Assembly: GCA_965229445.1 (NCBI GenBank)
Contig: OZ245876.1
Span: 2,294,001 to 2,358,000 of the forward strand
DNA from: Owenweeksia sp965229445
GTDB lineage: Bacteria; Bacteroidota; Bacteroidia; Flavobacteriales; Schleiferiaceae
Direction: 5' to 3'
DNA length: 64,000 bases
The position numbers and the translations under genes were made by a program. Positions 48,649-57,518 of this stretch are shown one piece after another; the first letter of the stretch is position 1, and each line of letters opens with the position of its first letter. The notes below the pieces were generated by a model. It worked only from the letters and a program-made list of their open reading frames with translations, did no database searches and was not told the DNA's origin.

Positions 48649-49437
48649 ATGTCTTTCTTTTCATCCAAGACTATCTGGGTCACTGGTGCCTCGTCAGGAA
48701 TAGGAGAAGCTTTAGTAAAAGCTTTCTCAAAAGCCGGTGCGGAACTCATAATAAGTTCTAGAAGAATTCAGGAATTGGAAAGAGTGAGAAGTGAATGCCA
48801 CCATCCAAAAAAAATAGCGATTCTGCCGCTGGATTTAGAGAAAAACCATGATGCCGAAAACTGGGTAGAAGATGCCTGGACAAGGTTTGGAAAAATAGAT
48901 ATACTCATCAACAATGCCGGACTGGGCCAGTTCGGTACTGTAATGAAAACTAATATTAGTGTGGAACGTAAGCTATTTGAAATAAACTTCTTTGGCGCAG
49001 TAAGCATCACCAAGGCTATACTACCAAAGATGCTAGACCATGGCGCCGGCAAGATCGTTTCAACCATCAGTATCGCAAGTAAATTTGGCCAAAGCAATCT
49101 CGCGGCTTATTCCGCCTCCAAAGCGGCCCTCCTTCTCTATTTTGAGAGTCTAAAAGAAGAGCTCATCGATACTCCCATAAATATACAGGTGATCAATCCA
49201 GGATTTATCAATACCAATGTGATGGTAAATTCGCTGGATGCAAATGGATTACCGCTTAATAAAAGCAGCCGGGCGCAAGAAAAAGGTATGCCTACCGACA
49301 AGTTTGCTAATCGATTTCTTAAAGCGGTCTCTGGTAACAAATATCATACGTACATAGGACGCAAAGAATTAATGGCTATTCCCTTTCATTTTCTGGCTCC
49401 CGGCTTATTTTACAAGCTACTTCGTAAATCAAAATAA
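48649..49437 (+). CDS. Short-chain dehydrogenase/reductase
   Basis: 262 residues of a classical SDR: TGASSGIGEALVKAF (12-26) binds NAD(P), INNAGLGQFG follows, and the catalytic Ser/Tyr/Lys are in VSTISIASKFG and YSASKAALLLYF. A C-terminal hydrophobic segment (FHFLAPGLFYKLLRK) suggests membrane association, as in DHRS7-like enzymes. The substrate cannot be predicted. It is divergent from rpmH and probably monocistronic. Confidence 0.92.
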   Translation: MSFFSSKTIWVTGASSGIGEALVKAFSKAGAELIISSRRIQELERVRSECHHPKKIAILPLDLEKNHDAENWVEDAWTRFGKIDILINNAGLGQFGTVMKTNISVERKLFEINFFGAVSITKAILPKMLDHGAGKIVSTISIASKFGQSNLAAYSASKAALLLYFESLKEELIDTPINIQVINPGFINTNVMVNSLDANGLPLNKSSRAQEKGMPTDKFANRFLKAVSGNKYHTYIGRKELMAIPFHFLAPGLFYKLLRKSK

Positions 49438-49489
49438 ATCGGGGAATAAGCAGTTTAGATCAAGATAACCTTAGCTTATTATTAAGCTT

Positions 49490-49497
49490 TAGTTTTG
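49490..49497 (+). promoter_or_regulatory. Candidate -7 element for the 2OG oxygenase gene
   Basis: TAGTTTTG matches TAnnTTTG and lies 19 bp before the ATG at 49517, implying a very short leader. No -33 box is clear. Confidence 0.4.
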
Positions 49498-49516
49498 CAA
49501 AATATTATCTTTAGAC

Positions 49517-50341
49517 ATGGACATTCCCTATATAAATAAGACATACACTAAGGAGGGCGCAATAGAGAAGCTGCGAAATCAATTTGACAATGCTGTTCCT
49601 TGTCGTCATCTGGTTCTTGACGGGTTTCTTGATCAGGATATTGCCGATCAATTATACGAACACTTCCCTTCAATAGACTCTTTGAATGTGAAGCGTAAGA
49701 GTCTCAATGAAAATAAGGCCGAGGATTATCATTTTGATAGATGGCATCCTTCCTTCAGTGAAGTACGAAAATCCGTTAACTCAGAAGAGTTTTATAATTG
49801 GATTCGTCAGGTCACCGGAGTAGAGGGATTGGTCACCACACAGGATTCTCTTGGTTCTGGGGTGCATCAGGGTGCCAATGGCAGTTATGTGGACGTCCAT
49901 ATTGATGTTAATATGAATCCGGAGGCAGGGCTCTGGAGAAGAGTTAATCTACTTATTTACCTCAACAAAAACTGGAAAGACGAATACGGAGGGCATCTGG
50001 AACTATGGGATAAGGAAATGAAGGTAATGCACCAACGTGTTGCCCCAAGTCACAACCGTGCGGTTATCTTTTACACAGATGAGAACTCACCACATGGTTA
50101 TTCTAAAATAAATGTTCCTGAGGGTGAAACCAGAAAATCATTCTACACGTATTTTTACACTGAAATTGGTGATGGATTTCGCTACAGCGATTCACGATTT
50201 ATCAGCAGACCCGATGAAAGTTTTGGAAAAAAACTAGTGACCGGCACTAAGGAGGCAGTAAAAATTAATGCCAAGCGACTTCTAAAAAACCTTGGAATGA
50301 AATCTTTGGATTTTCAGGATAAAAACAAAAATAAAAAATAG
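49517..50341 (+). CDS. 2-oxoglutarate/Fe(II)-dependent oxygenase, prolyl-hydroxylase-like
   Basis: 274 residues with a double-stranded beta-helix core. The facial triad is His128 and Asp130 (VDVHIDVNM) and His193 (SPHGYSKI); Arg206 (ETRKSFYTYFY) would bind 2-oxoglutarate. LLIYLNKNWKDEYGGHLELW is a 2OG-FeII_Oxy_3 signature. The C-terminus is strongly basic (KDKNKNKK). Related bacterial proteins hydroxylate proteins, peptides or small molecules; target unknown. It ends 2 bp from the convergent RmlD-like gene. Confidence 0.9.
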   Translation: MDIPYINKTYTKEGAIEKLRNQFDNAVPCRHLVLDGFLDQDIADQLYEHFPSIDSLNVKRKSLNENKAEDYHFDRWHPSFSEVRKSVNSEEFYNWIRQVTGVEGLVTTQDSLGSGVHQGANGSYVDVHIDVNMNPEAGLWRRVNLLIYLNKNWKDEYGGHLELWDKEMKVMHQRVAPSHNRAVIFYTDENSPHGYSKINVPEGETRKSFYTYFYTEIGDGFRYSDSRFISRPDESFGKKLVTGTKEAVKINAKRLLKNLGMKSLDFQDKNKNKK

Positions 50342-50343
50342 GC

Positions 50344-51252
50344 CTATCCCTTGGCCGCTTTAAGTTGCTGATCAACCAATGCCAAACCCTCAGTGAACGA
50401 ATGAGGTTCATAACCTAAATCCTTTCTGGCTTTTTCTATAATAAAACCAGTTACCGGAGGTCGCCTTGCGGGTTGGTTTAAGGTAGTTGAACTCACGGTG
50501 TTTATCAAAGAACCGTCCAGTTTCCAAAAATCACACACCCTTTGCACAATCTGCAACACGCTCAGCTGGTCTTTCCCCGATATGTTATATATACCATTTG
50601 CCTTCTTTTTAGCAGCTAGAATACATCCGTCTGCTAAATCCTCAGCCAGTGTTGGCGTTCTAAATTGATCATCAACAACATTTATACTCTTACCAGCCTC
50701 CAGGGCGGACTTTGCCCATAAAACAATATTGGATCGACTCATATCTTCAGCAATACCATACACCAAGACGGTTCTTAGAATGGCTGAACTAGCCGACGAT
50801 TTTAATACAATTCTCTCTGCCTTTAATTTACTTTGACCGTAATAGCTCAGTGGTAGAGGCTCATCTTTTTCCGAATATGGGCCATTCTTTCCGTCAAAAA
50901 TAAAATCGGTTGATACATGAATAAGGTGTGAATCATTGGCCTCAGCAGCCTCTACCAGATACTCAACGGCCTTAACATTCAATAGATCACACTGGTCCTT
51001 TTCGGCTTCGCATGCGTCCACATTAGTCATAGCCGCTGTGTTGATAATGACATCCGGCTTCAATTCTTTCATCAGGGATTTTACAGCCTGCTCATCTGTA
51101 ATGTCCAGGGATCTATATTCATATCCATCCGTAGCACTTAATCTATTGTTCCCTCTGGCAGTTGCAATCAAAGTTACCTCAGGATCATGCTTTAACTTTT
51201 TAACCAACTTCTGACCCAATAGGCCATTAGATCCGGTAATCAATACTTTCAT
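50344..51252 (-). CDS. RmlD-like dTDP-4-dehydrorhamnose reductase family protein
   Basis: 302 residues. The N-terminal dinucleotide loop is VLITGSNGLLGQKLVKKL, followed by VIINTAAMTNVDACE, HVSTDFIFDG and the catalytic YYGQSKLKAE, as in RmlD_sub_bind proteins. RmlD reduces dTDP-4-keto-rhamnose to dTDP-L-rhamnose, but rmlABC are not here and related reductases use other NDP sugars, so the name is by family only. It could serve the glycan region about 5 kb away. Confidence 0.88.
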   Translation of the reverse strand: MKVLITGSNGLLGQKLVKKLKHDPEVTLIATARGNNRLSATDGYEYRSLDITDEQAVKSLMKELKPDVIINTAAMTNVDACEAEKDQCDLLNVKAVEYLVEAAEANDSHLIHVSTDFIFDGKNGPYSEKDEPLPLSYYGQSKLKAERIVLKSSASSAILRTVLVYGIAEDMSRSNIVLWAKSALEAGKSINVVDDQFRTPTLAEDLADGCILAAKKKANGIYNISGKDQLSVLQIVQRVCDFWKLDGSLINTVSSTTLNQPARRPPVTGFIIEKARKDLGYEPHSFTEGLALVDQQLKAAKG

Positions 51253-51403
51253 AGAAAGGAAATGCTTTTTTAAGTGATAAAATAGATTGGCGGGTCAATT
51301 TCGAAATACGATTTAATAGGTACTATTCGCGTTGGCTGTTTTTTGATAAGCTAGTCTACTTGAGAGTCTTAAGACCGTTACTCCAGCATGAATCCTTGAT
51401 TGT

Positions 51404-52432
51404 CTAGCCATCTTGAAGAAACTTGTTAAGGTCAGAAATCTCCTCAGGTTTGCCCAAGACAAAAAGTCGGGAGTTGGGTTCAATTTTCTGATCTGCACCA
51501 GGATTTATAATGAAATCTCCTTCCGGAGTTCGAATACCAATAACCGTACAACCTGTTTTTTGACGCAAGGCCAAATCCTTTAACTCAATGCCTTCTGTAA
51601 GATTGGTCAGCTGGCTAACTTCCACTTCCTCCAAATTAATCGCTGAACTGCCCTCTACGGACAGAGTGTCCAGAAATTCTACGATTCCAGGTGACATCAC
51701 CAGCGTAGCCATATGGGCACCCCCTACCCCTTCGGGCATCACTACATAATCCGTTCCAATAGCTCTTAGTTTGGCTTCGGCACTCAATGTTGAAGCTCTG
51801 CTTATAACTTTAATACCTGGGTTTAATTGCTTGGCGGTAATCACCGTATAAACATTATCAGAATCCTTGCCCATGGTGCATATGAGGGCCTTGGCAGATT
51901 TAATATTGGCATCGACCAAGCTTTGGTCTTCCGAGGCATCACCATCAATGAACAGCGTACCATTACCCTGTAAATATTGGTTTATGATTTCCTCATCGTT
52001 TTCAATCACCAGAAAGTCGGTTCCATATGCTCTAAGTTTTTGAGCAGCCCTTCTGCCGTTTCTACCATAACCGGCCACTATAACATGATCACTAAGGTTC
52101 TCAATCGTTTTTTCCAAGCGATATAATTTGAAGTATTCGGCTAATTCCCCATTTAATACTGAGCGAGTAATTACTGAAATACCATAAGCAAAAGTACCAA
52201 AACTACCGATGATCATGAATGCAGTAAACAACTGTCCTGCAGGACTCAATGGCTTTACTTCTTTAAAACCTACCGTGCTAATAGTGATTACGGTCATGTA
52301 GAATGACTCTAGCCAGGAATAGTCCTCAATAAAATAATAACCCAGCACACCTATGGCCATTACAGCGATCAGAACTAGAAGTACCAAATAAGTATTTCTA
52401 AGAATCCTGTAAGTGCTTGATTTTCTTTTCAT
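51404..52432 (-). CDS. Potassium channel subunit with RCK (TrkA-N and TrkA-C) domains
   Basis: 342 residues. Two membrane helices (about 14-33 and 68-87) flank a pore helix and the filter TVGF (53-56, in ISTVGFKEV). The RCK N domain starts DHVIVAGYGRNGRRAAQKL and the RCK C domain lies at about 255-338. It is a tetrameric MthK/Kch-type channel gated by a ligand such as Ca2+ or nucleotide. The filter has Phe in place of the usual Tyr. Its ATG overlaps the pspC stop by 1 bp (TAATG). Confidence 0.93.
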   Translation of the reverse strand: MKRKSSTYRILRNTYLVLLVLIAVMAIGVLGYYFIEDYSWLESFYMTVITISTVGFKEVKPLSPAGQLFTAFMIIGSFGTFAYGISVITRSVLNGELAEYFKLYRLEKTIENLSDHVIVAGYGRNGRRAAQKLRAYGTDFLVIENDEEIINQYLQGNGTLFIDGDASEDQSLVDANIKSAKALICTMGKDSDNVYTVITAKQLNPGIKVISRASTLSAEAKLRAIGTDYVVMPEGVGGAHMATLVMSPGIVEFLDTLSVEGSSAINLEEVEVSQLTNLTEGIELKDLALRQKTGCTVIGIRTPEGDFIINPGADQKIEPNSRLFVLGKPEEISDLNKFLQDG

Positions 52433-52653
52433 TATAAATCGAGCAGAGACCGACGTGGACTTTGAAGGTAGTCCTTTATCCTGATCCAGAAAGCAAGGAA
52501 CATATAGATGATGACTGGCGAACCAAACGCCATGAAGGAGGTATATATAAAATATAGCCTAACTACCCCAGGGCGAACGCCCATTCGATCTCCAAGTCTG
52601 GAACAGACTTCAAAACCTCTGCGTTCGCAAAAATCGCGTATGTCATTAATCAT
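52432..52653 (-). CDS. PspC-domain small membrane protein
   Basis: 73 residues from the ATG at 52653, which makes an ATGA overlap with the stop of the DUF2851 gene; an ATG at 52695 would add 14 residues with a larger overlap. CSRLGDRMGVRPGVVRLYFI followed by a membrane helix (SPVIIYMFLAFWIRIK) is the PspC core. In other bacteria PspC is part of a membrane-stress response; here it is unaccompanied by PspA. It is coupled to the downstream K+ channel gene. Confidence 0.85.
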   Translation of the reverse strand: MINDIRDFCERRGFEVCSRLGDRMGVRPGVVRLYFIYTSFMAFGSPVIIYMFLAFWIRIKDYLQSPRRSLLDL

Positions 52654-53927
52654 TCTGAGCGCAGTATCTTTATTCCTATGGCGCAATTTAAGCATTTTTT
52701 AGGGCTACAATATTCCCGAAATAGATGAATGGCGGCCTGAGTTTGACCAGCGGAGGTAAGCTCAAAACCCAAATCCTTCATTAACCTACAAATGTGATTA
52801 TCCTCAGGTCTAAGTTGCTCTAACCAATCCAGACAAGTATCAATCTCTGATTTATTGTCCCGAATTTTGGCATAGGTAAATTTCAAGGGTATTATTACAT
52901 TAATGATCAGCTTTTCTATCCATGATGGATTTAAAGTTAGTTTAATCTTCCTTGATTTCACCTTACTTCCTAAACGATAATGCTGTTGCCAGTACTCAGA
53001 ATTTAGATTACAACCAAGGTACTTTTGAACTTCTGTAATATCAGATACCGATAATATTAAGCGAGGAAGATCCGGACTTTCATGCAGAATATAGGCCAAT
53101 TGAACAATTCGCCTATCCGGAAAGGAAGATGGCCTTAATCGGGAGTATTTCCAAAGTGAGGCATCCATGGTTTCCATCCTGTACTTTTTGTTGAGAAAAT
53201 TGTAGACATCCAACAGGCTCCTAGAATAGTCATCCCGCCCTACCAATAGGCCAGATGTGCCCAGCAACAGGGCCTCCATAGCATGGCGGTCATTAGATTC
53301 TCGAACCAGAGATTCATAGCGCACAATCCTGGTCAGCTTGTACATATTCTCAGAATTTACCTTTAAGCCCTGACCATATCCTAATAATTGAAAACATGTC
53401 TTAACCCAGTCCGATTGGTTGGCGCGCCAGATGCTCAGAATCAATTCTTGTTTTAACTCCAGCCTTTCGCATAAGACCCGCTCCATCATTTTTGATATGA
53501 TAACTGAATCAACAGATCTCAGATTAGCACTACAAGGTATGGTATGTGGATTTTGAACTAGTTGCTCAAACCTCCAATAGGCATATTCATCAAATCTACC
53601 TTTTAGCTCCAAAACCGGCAGGCGCTCACCACCTTCAAGAATTACATCCTGATCATGCTCATATACCACGTGAAGAATTACCGATTGAAAAGCCGGATCA
53701 TGATGATGAGCATGTTTAAACCAATCTGATGACTTAACGTGAATTTCAACATTACCGGCCCAAAATTGCTTCTGAATGTATAATTCTGCTTCAAGAAAGT
53801 CAGGACCAGAATTGGAATTGTGTTGGCCAATCTTAATAACGCTTAACTCCTTTCCGGATGTGCAAACCAAATCGTGTAATTGGAAGCTTTGAAACTTCCA
53901 CAAGTAATGCAAGAAATCTTCTGTCAT
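52650..53927 (-). CDS. DUF2851-type protein with a C-terminal Cys cluster
   Basis: 425 residues beginning MTEDFLHYLWKFQSFQLHDL, a start I recognise from DUF2851. NSGPDFLEAELYI and WAGNVEIHVKSSDWFKH resemble a restriction-endonuclease-like core (acidic residues in PDF..E and EIHVK), which is inference. The end holds the tight cluster EYCSPKKCLNCAIG, a likely metal site. It is cytoplasmic and of unknown role. Together with pspC and the channel gene it forms a leftward operon. Confidence 0.85.
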   Translation of the reverse strand: MTEDFLHYLWKFQSFQLHDLVCTSGKELSVIKIGQHNSNSGPDFLEAELYIQKQFWAGNVEIHVKSSDWFKHAHHHDPAFQSVILHVVYEHDQDVILEGGERLPVLELKGRFDEYAYWRFEQLVQNPHTIPCSANLRSVDSVIISKMMERVLCERLELKQELILSIWRANQSDWVKTCFQLLGYGQGLKVNSENMYKLTRIVRYESLVRESNDRHAMEALLLGTSGLLVGRDDYSRSLLDVYNFLNKKYRMETMDASLWKYSRLRPSSFPDRRIVQLAYILHESPDLPRLILSVSDITEVQKYLGCNLNSEYWQQHYRLGSKVKSRKIKLTLNPSWIEKLIINVIIPLKFTYAKIRDNKSEIDTCLDWLEQLRPEDNHICRLMKDLGFELTSAGQTQAAIHLFREYCSPKKCLNCAIGIKILRSE

Positions 53928-53962
53928 TTTGGAACAGCTTATACTGCTCCCGATGTGAATGC

Positions 53963-54952
53963 TTACTTAAACATATAGACCTCTGGTGGTTCCCCTTCGC
54001 GAACAAAGGCTCTGAACATGCCATTGGTATTAAACTCCATTACAATACGTCCTTTCTTGTCGATTCCAATAATTCCACCTTTACCTCCGGCTGCCAGTAA
54101 TTCTTCTTGAATCACGACTGCTGCGGCTTCTTGGAGCGACTGTTGATTAAACTTTACGCGTGCATGAAGGTCATAGGCCACTGCATACCTAATGAAAAAC
54201 TCGCCATGGCCAGTACAGCTTATACCACAAGTCTCATCAGAAGCATAAGTACCGGCACCAATGATAGGTGAATCACCAATCCGGCCATAACGTTTTCCGG
54301 TCATTCCGCCGGTGGAAGTTGCGGCGGCAATATGCCCTTCCTTATCCATCACCACACACCCCACAGTGCCATACTTTGAGAAGTTGGTCGAATCTGTTGA
54401 AATCAAGCCAAATTTGTCTTTGTACTTCTGCAATGATCTTTCTCTCGATTCAGTTTTAAAATAACTCGGACTGACCATTTCCATACCTTCAGTTTCGGCA
54501 AACTCCTCTGCTCCTTTGCCACTTAACATCACATGCGCAGAACTATCCATTACTCTTCTCGCCAGGCTCACCGGGCTTTTTACCCGTCGTATCCCCGCTA
54601 CTGCTCCCGCTCTAAGCTGGCTGCCATCCATAATACTTGCATCTAGTTCCGCATCCCCATTCCAGTTGAGTACGGCACCCTTTCCAGCGTTAAACAAAGG
54701 AGAATCCTCTAAGATTTTTATCACCTCAACCACCGCATCCACGGCAGAACCACCAGTGTCCAAAACTTCGGTTCCAATTTGTAATGCCTCCTTCATTTGA
54801 TTCTCATATCTCGCTCTCTTCTCTTTACTGAAATTTTCCGCTACAATACCATCCCCGGCTCCTCCATGAATAACAATAACATATTCTTGTGCCCTTAGCA
54901 GTTGAGTACACATCAGGCATACTATTAATCCAGAAAAACAAAAGCGTTTCAT
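53963..54952 (-). CDS. Secreted isoaspartyl peptidase / L-asparaginase (Ntn hydrolase)
   Basis: 329 residues from the ATG at 54952, giving a Sec signal peptide (MKRFCFSGLIVCLMCTQLLR, cut near Ala21). VIVIHGGAGDGI is the family N-terminus. Autocleavage should occur between Gly195 and Thr196 in YGTVGCVVMDKEG, freeing the catalytic Thr; TGKRYGRIGDSPIIGAGTYA and SCTGHGEFFIRYAVAYDL line the substrate pocket. It removes isoaspartyl residues or hydrolyses asparagine in the periplasm. The open frame extends to 55027 but lacks a signal-like start there. Confidence 0.94.
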   Translation of the reverse strand: MKRFCFSGLIVCLMCTQLLRAQEYVIVIHGGAGDGIVAENFSKEKRARYENQMKEALQIGTEVLDTGGSAVDAVVEVIKILEDSPLFNAGKGAVLNWNGDAELDASIMDGSQLRAGAVAGIRRVKSPVSLARRVMDSSAHVMLSGKGAEEFAETEGMEMVSPSYFKTESRERSLQKYKDKFGLISTDSTNFSKYGTVGCVVMDKEGHIAAATSTGGMTGKRYGRIGDSPIIGAGTYASDETCGISCTGHGEFFIRYAVAYDLHARVKFNQQSLQEAAAVVIQEELLAAGGKGGIIGIDKKGRIVMEFNTNGMFRAFVREGEPPEVYMFK

Positions 54953-55201
54953 AATTCCTATCCAGTAATAATATAGCCAAGATACTACCAATGCTTGCAG
55001 TATAAAAGGCATTATCTGCCAAGTCAATAAAAAAATTAACGAGAAAGCGAATCAGAATAAAATTGATACTTCCTGATCTTTAGATTCCAGTCTAACTCAA
55101 CATTCTGGGGTTATGCGAAGCTTGTAAAAGTGAAGGTCTAATAGATATCATCTGCTTGCTTAATTTAGCGCCAAGCTGACAATAAGGCTTGTGCAAAATT
55201 T

Positions 55202-55651
55202 ATGGGAATATCAGAAGACATCAAACAAACCCGGTTTAAGAATAACCGCCAGAAAGCGGCATTAAATATTTTATACACCAGCAATTGGTTGAATGAAAAA
55301 ACCAGAGAATTTTTATCTCAATATGATTTAACCAATCAGCAGTTTAACGTTCTTCGAATTCTTAGAGGAAGCAACCCTGAGCCTCTAAGTACGCTTCAAA
55401 TCCGAGATAGGATGATCGATAAAATGAGCGATACGTCCCGGATAGTAGATCGTCTGGTTAAAAAAGACCTGGTCATAAAGTCGCCATGCAAAACCGACAA
55501 GCGGTTGGTAGATATCCTCATTTCTCCTCAAGGTCTGGCTCTCCTGAAAAGCATTGACAAATACGAAGAAGATTTATTTAAAAGTTTGAATAAACTCAGT
55601 GAGCAGGAAGCTGACGAGCTGTCTAAACTCTGTGATAAGATCCGCGACTGA
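55202..55651 (+). CDS. MarR-family transcriptional regulator
   Basis: 149 residues with the winged-helix pattern: LSQYDLTNQQFNVLRILRGS, STLQIRDRMIDKMSDTSRIV and DRLVKKDLVIKSPCKTDKRL, where the recognition helix and DxR wing are visible. It binds DNA as a dimer and usually represses adjacent genes; no target is apparent, and its 3' end lies 1 bp from the convergent T9SS type B gene. About 250 bp upstream, to the peptidase start, hold no other gene. Confidence 0.9.
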   Translation: MGISEDIKQTRFKNNRQKAALNILYTSNWLNEKTREFLSQYDLTNQQFNVLRILRGSNPEPLSTLQIRDRMIDKMSDTSRIVDRLVKKDLVIKSPCKTDKRLVDILISPQGLALLKSIDKYEEDLFKSLNKLSEQEADELSKLCDKIRD

Positions 55652-55652
55652 C

Positions 55653-56687
55653 TTACCTGATAAGACTAAATTGATCCGTAAAGAAATGAGCTCTATCCTG
55701 CATATCAATCACCTTTATCCGGTAGATATACGCATCCATTTTTGAGTGCTGCCCACTATTTTTCCCATCCCACCCGGGAATTTGAGATTCGCTGGTCCAA
55801 CTAAATACTCGTTCCCCCCAACGATTATAGATCTCTGCTTCAAAGCTTTTTATACCGACTCCTTCAAATCTGAAATAATCATTTACCCCATCATTATTAG
55901 GCGTAAATGCGTTGGGTATAAAAACTTTGAGGATATCTTCCACATAGACCATTTTTCTAATGGTATCAGTACAGATACCATCCATTACAATTTGCACAAT
56001 TTCCTGGTATCCCTCTTCATCAAACACAATTTCTACTGCCGCTCTATCTGAAAGGTAACTGCCATTATACCACCATTCAATATCATCAGGATTTGCTGAA
56101 CCGGTGTAATACACTACCCTTTTGCTGCTGATAAGTACCGTATCTTCAAGAGTGTTCATTCCGGCAGTAGGCTGGTCATGAACCGTGATAAAGTATTTAA
56201 CGGTATCATTAGGACAGGGATCATTTATAGCAATTAGACTGATGACTGTATCTTTCTCAGCGATAAAACCTATTGAAGCCGTCGTTTGACCACCTCCCCA
56301 CATATAATTATCGACCAAAGATGACTCAATATTAACATAGGAGCCAATGCACACATCCGTAGGGGCCTTAGCATTCGCAAAAGCAGGGTTTTTTATTTGA
56401 ATTAAGTATCGGGATGTATCTCCAGGGCAGCCGTTACCATCCGTTACATAGGCGATTACCTCATAAATACCAGGAAAGGAAGACCACTGTACCTCGATGA
56501 CATTGGTATCCTGTTTACCCAATATCTGACCTCCATTAACTATCCAGTTATACTCAACACCCGCTTGATAGGCAACTCCAAAGTGGGAGGTTCCGCCACC
56601 AGCACAGAGCGTGTCTGCAGGGACTTGAGCTAACAATAGCTGTGAGGCTAGAATTAGAATCGTCAATATGTATGACAGCTTATTCAT
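55653..56687 (-). CDS. Secreted protein with T9SS type B (gliding-motility-associated) C-terminal domain
   Basis: 344 residues. A signal peptide (ILTILILASQLLLAQ) is followed by Ig/PKD-like segments each with a Cys pair (DTLCAGGGTSHFG, VTDGNGCPGDTSRY, DVCIGSYVNI, NDPCPNDTVKYF, MDGICTDTIRK). Residues about 253-344 (VFIPNAFTPNNDGVNDYFRF to DQFSLIR) form the CHU_C-type sorting domain used for T9SS export of adhesins. No PorP/SprF partner gene is adjacent. It is last in a leftward cluster of three secreted-protein genes. Confidence 0.93.
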   Translation of the reverse strand: MNKLSYILTILILASQLLLAQVPADTLCAGGGTSHFGVAYQAGVEYNWIVNGGQILGKQDTNVIEVQWSSFPGIYEVIAYVTDGNGCPGDTSRYLIQIKNPAFANAKAPTDVCIGSYVNIESSLVDNYMWGGGQTTASIGFIAEKDTVISLIAINDPCPNDTVKYFITVHDQPTAGMNTLEDTVLISSKRVVYYTGSANPDDIEWWYNGSYLSDRAAVEIVFDEEGYQEIVQIVMDGICTDTIRKMVYVEDILKVFIPNAFTPNNDGVNDYFRFEGVGIKSFEAEIYNRWGERVFSWTSESQIPGWDGKNSGQHSKMDAYIYRIKVIDMQDRAHFFTDQFSLIR

Positions 56688-56771
56688 TCAAATACCGACC
56701 TGGTGAGAAATACACCTGATTAGGAATACATAGCTAACCCGCCTGACTTTCCTCCTGTCAGAGTGGTTATA

Positions 56772-56828
56772 CACTCATCCGTAATGGCTGCAGGAGATAA
56801 CACCTGCAGCCATCCAACGGATGAAGTG
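56772..56828 (-). other. Long two-tier hairpin between two secreted-protein genes
   Basis: An inner perfect 9-bp stem (GGCTGCAGG 56786-56794 with CCTGCAGCC 56803-56811) lies within an outer 8-bp stem (TCATCCGT 56775-56782 with ACGGATGA 56817-56824), extended by CAC/GTG with one bulged A. It begins 5 nt after the stop of the 56834 gene on the minus strand, with no T run. An mRNA-stabilising or processing element is more likely than a terminator. Confidence 0.6.
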
Positions 56829-56833
56829 AGATT

Positions 56834-57478
56834 CTAGTAGTGGTATATCGCTCCCGTAGAGGGCTTGGGATAGATATGTACCAGGGTAGATGGCAATCCG
56901 GCAGGATCAGCCGCACATGAGTAACCATCAGTAACTCCAGTAACCGTTATGGTTTGTGAAGTGGTATAAGGTGGTGTACTTATCGTAAACGGTGTTGAAC
57001 CGGCTAAGGCGGTGAAGTTATTGGTACCATCAGTGTAATCAATAGTCCACGGTGCCTGACCAGTAAGATCAAATGTCAGCGTAGCTGAGAAGTTCTCACA
57101 AACAGAATCTGACACCACCAGAGCCGTTGGTAGCGGATGAACTACGATGTCAAGTTGAACAGTGTCACCAATACACCCATCCTGACTGGTTTCTACAGAA
57201 TACAGGGTATAGGTACCAGCAGTTAATCCCCAATCTATCTCAATGACACTATCATTTGGAGCTATACTGTTGTCTATGGTACCAGCTGTAGGGTCAGATA
57301 ACCACCATGCATAAGTACTGGTTGCTGTAGGGTTCATAATTCCATAGAGCTTATCTTGAGTACCGGCACATACCGAGTCGGTATAGGTTACCTGAGCCAT
57401 CGCGTTGACAGACATAAATGCTGTCATCGCCAGCAGTGCCACATTTCTTGTGGCCTTAGAGAGTAGAGATTGTTTCAT
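56834..57478 (-). CDS. Secreted Ig/PKD-like protein with C-terminal TG-x-IY-x-Y motif
   Basis: 214 residues. A signal peptide ends near Ala28 (MSVNAMAQ). Two Ig/PKD-like parts follow: one with DSVCAGTQDKLYG and DGCIGDTVQLDIVVHPLP, a second with DSVCENFSATLTFDLTGQAP and GYSCAADP. These fragments resemble the first domains of the T9SS type B protein downstream (TLCAGGGTSHFG, NGCPGDTSRYLI). There is no CHU_C or type A domain; the protein ends YPKPSTGAIYHY, a tail nearly shared with the upstream gene's SGIDTGPIYRY. It may be a subunit of an adhesin whose export or assembly uses this tail. Confidence 0.82.
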   Translation of the reverse strand: MKQSLLSKATRNVALLAMTAFMSVNAMAQVTYTDSVCAGTQDKLYGIMNPTATSTYAWWLSDPTAGTIDNSIAPNDSVIEIDWGLTAGTYTLYSVETSQDGCIGDTVQLDIVVHPLPTALVVSDSVCENFSATLTFDLTGQAPWTIDYTDGTNNFTALAGSTPFTISTPPYTTSQTITVTGVTDGYSCAADPAGLPSTLVHIYPKPSTGAIYHY

Positions 57479-57518
57479 GATCTAGAGTTTAGGGTTACTA
57501 ATTTTGAGTTTACTTTCT

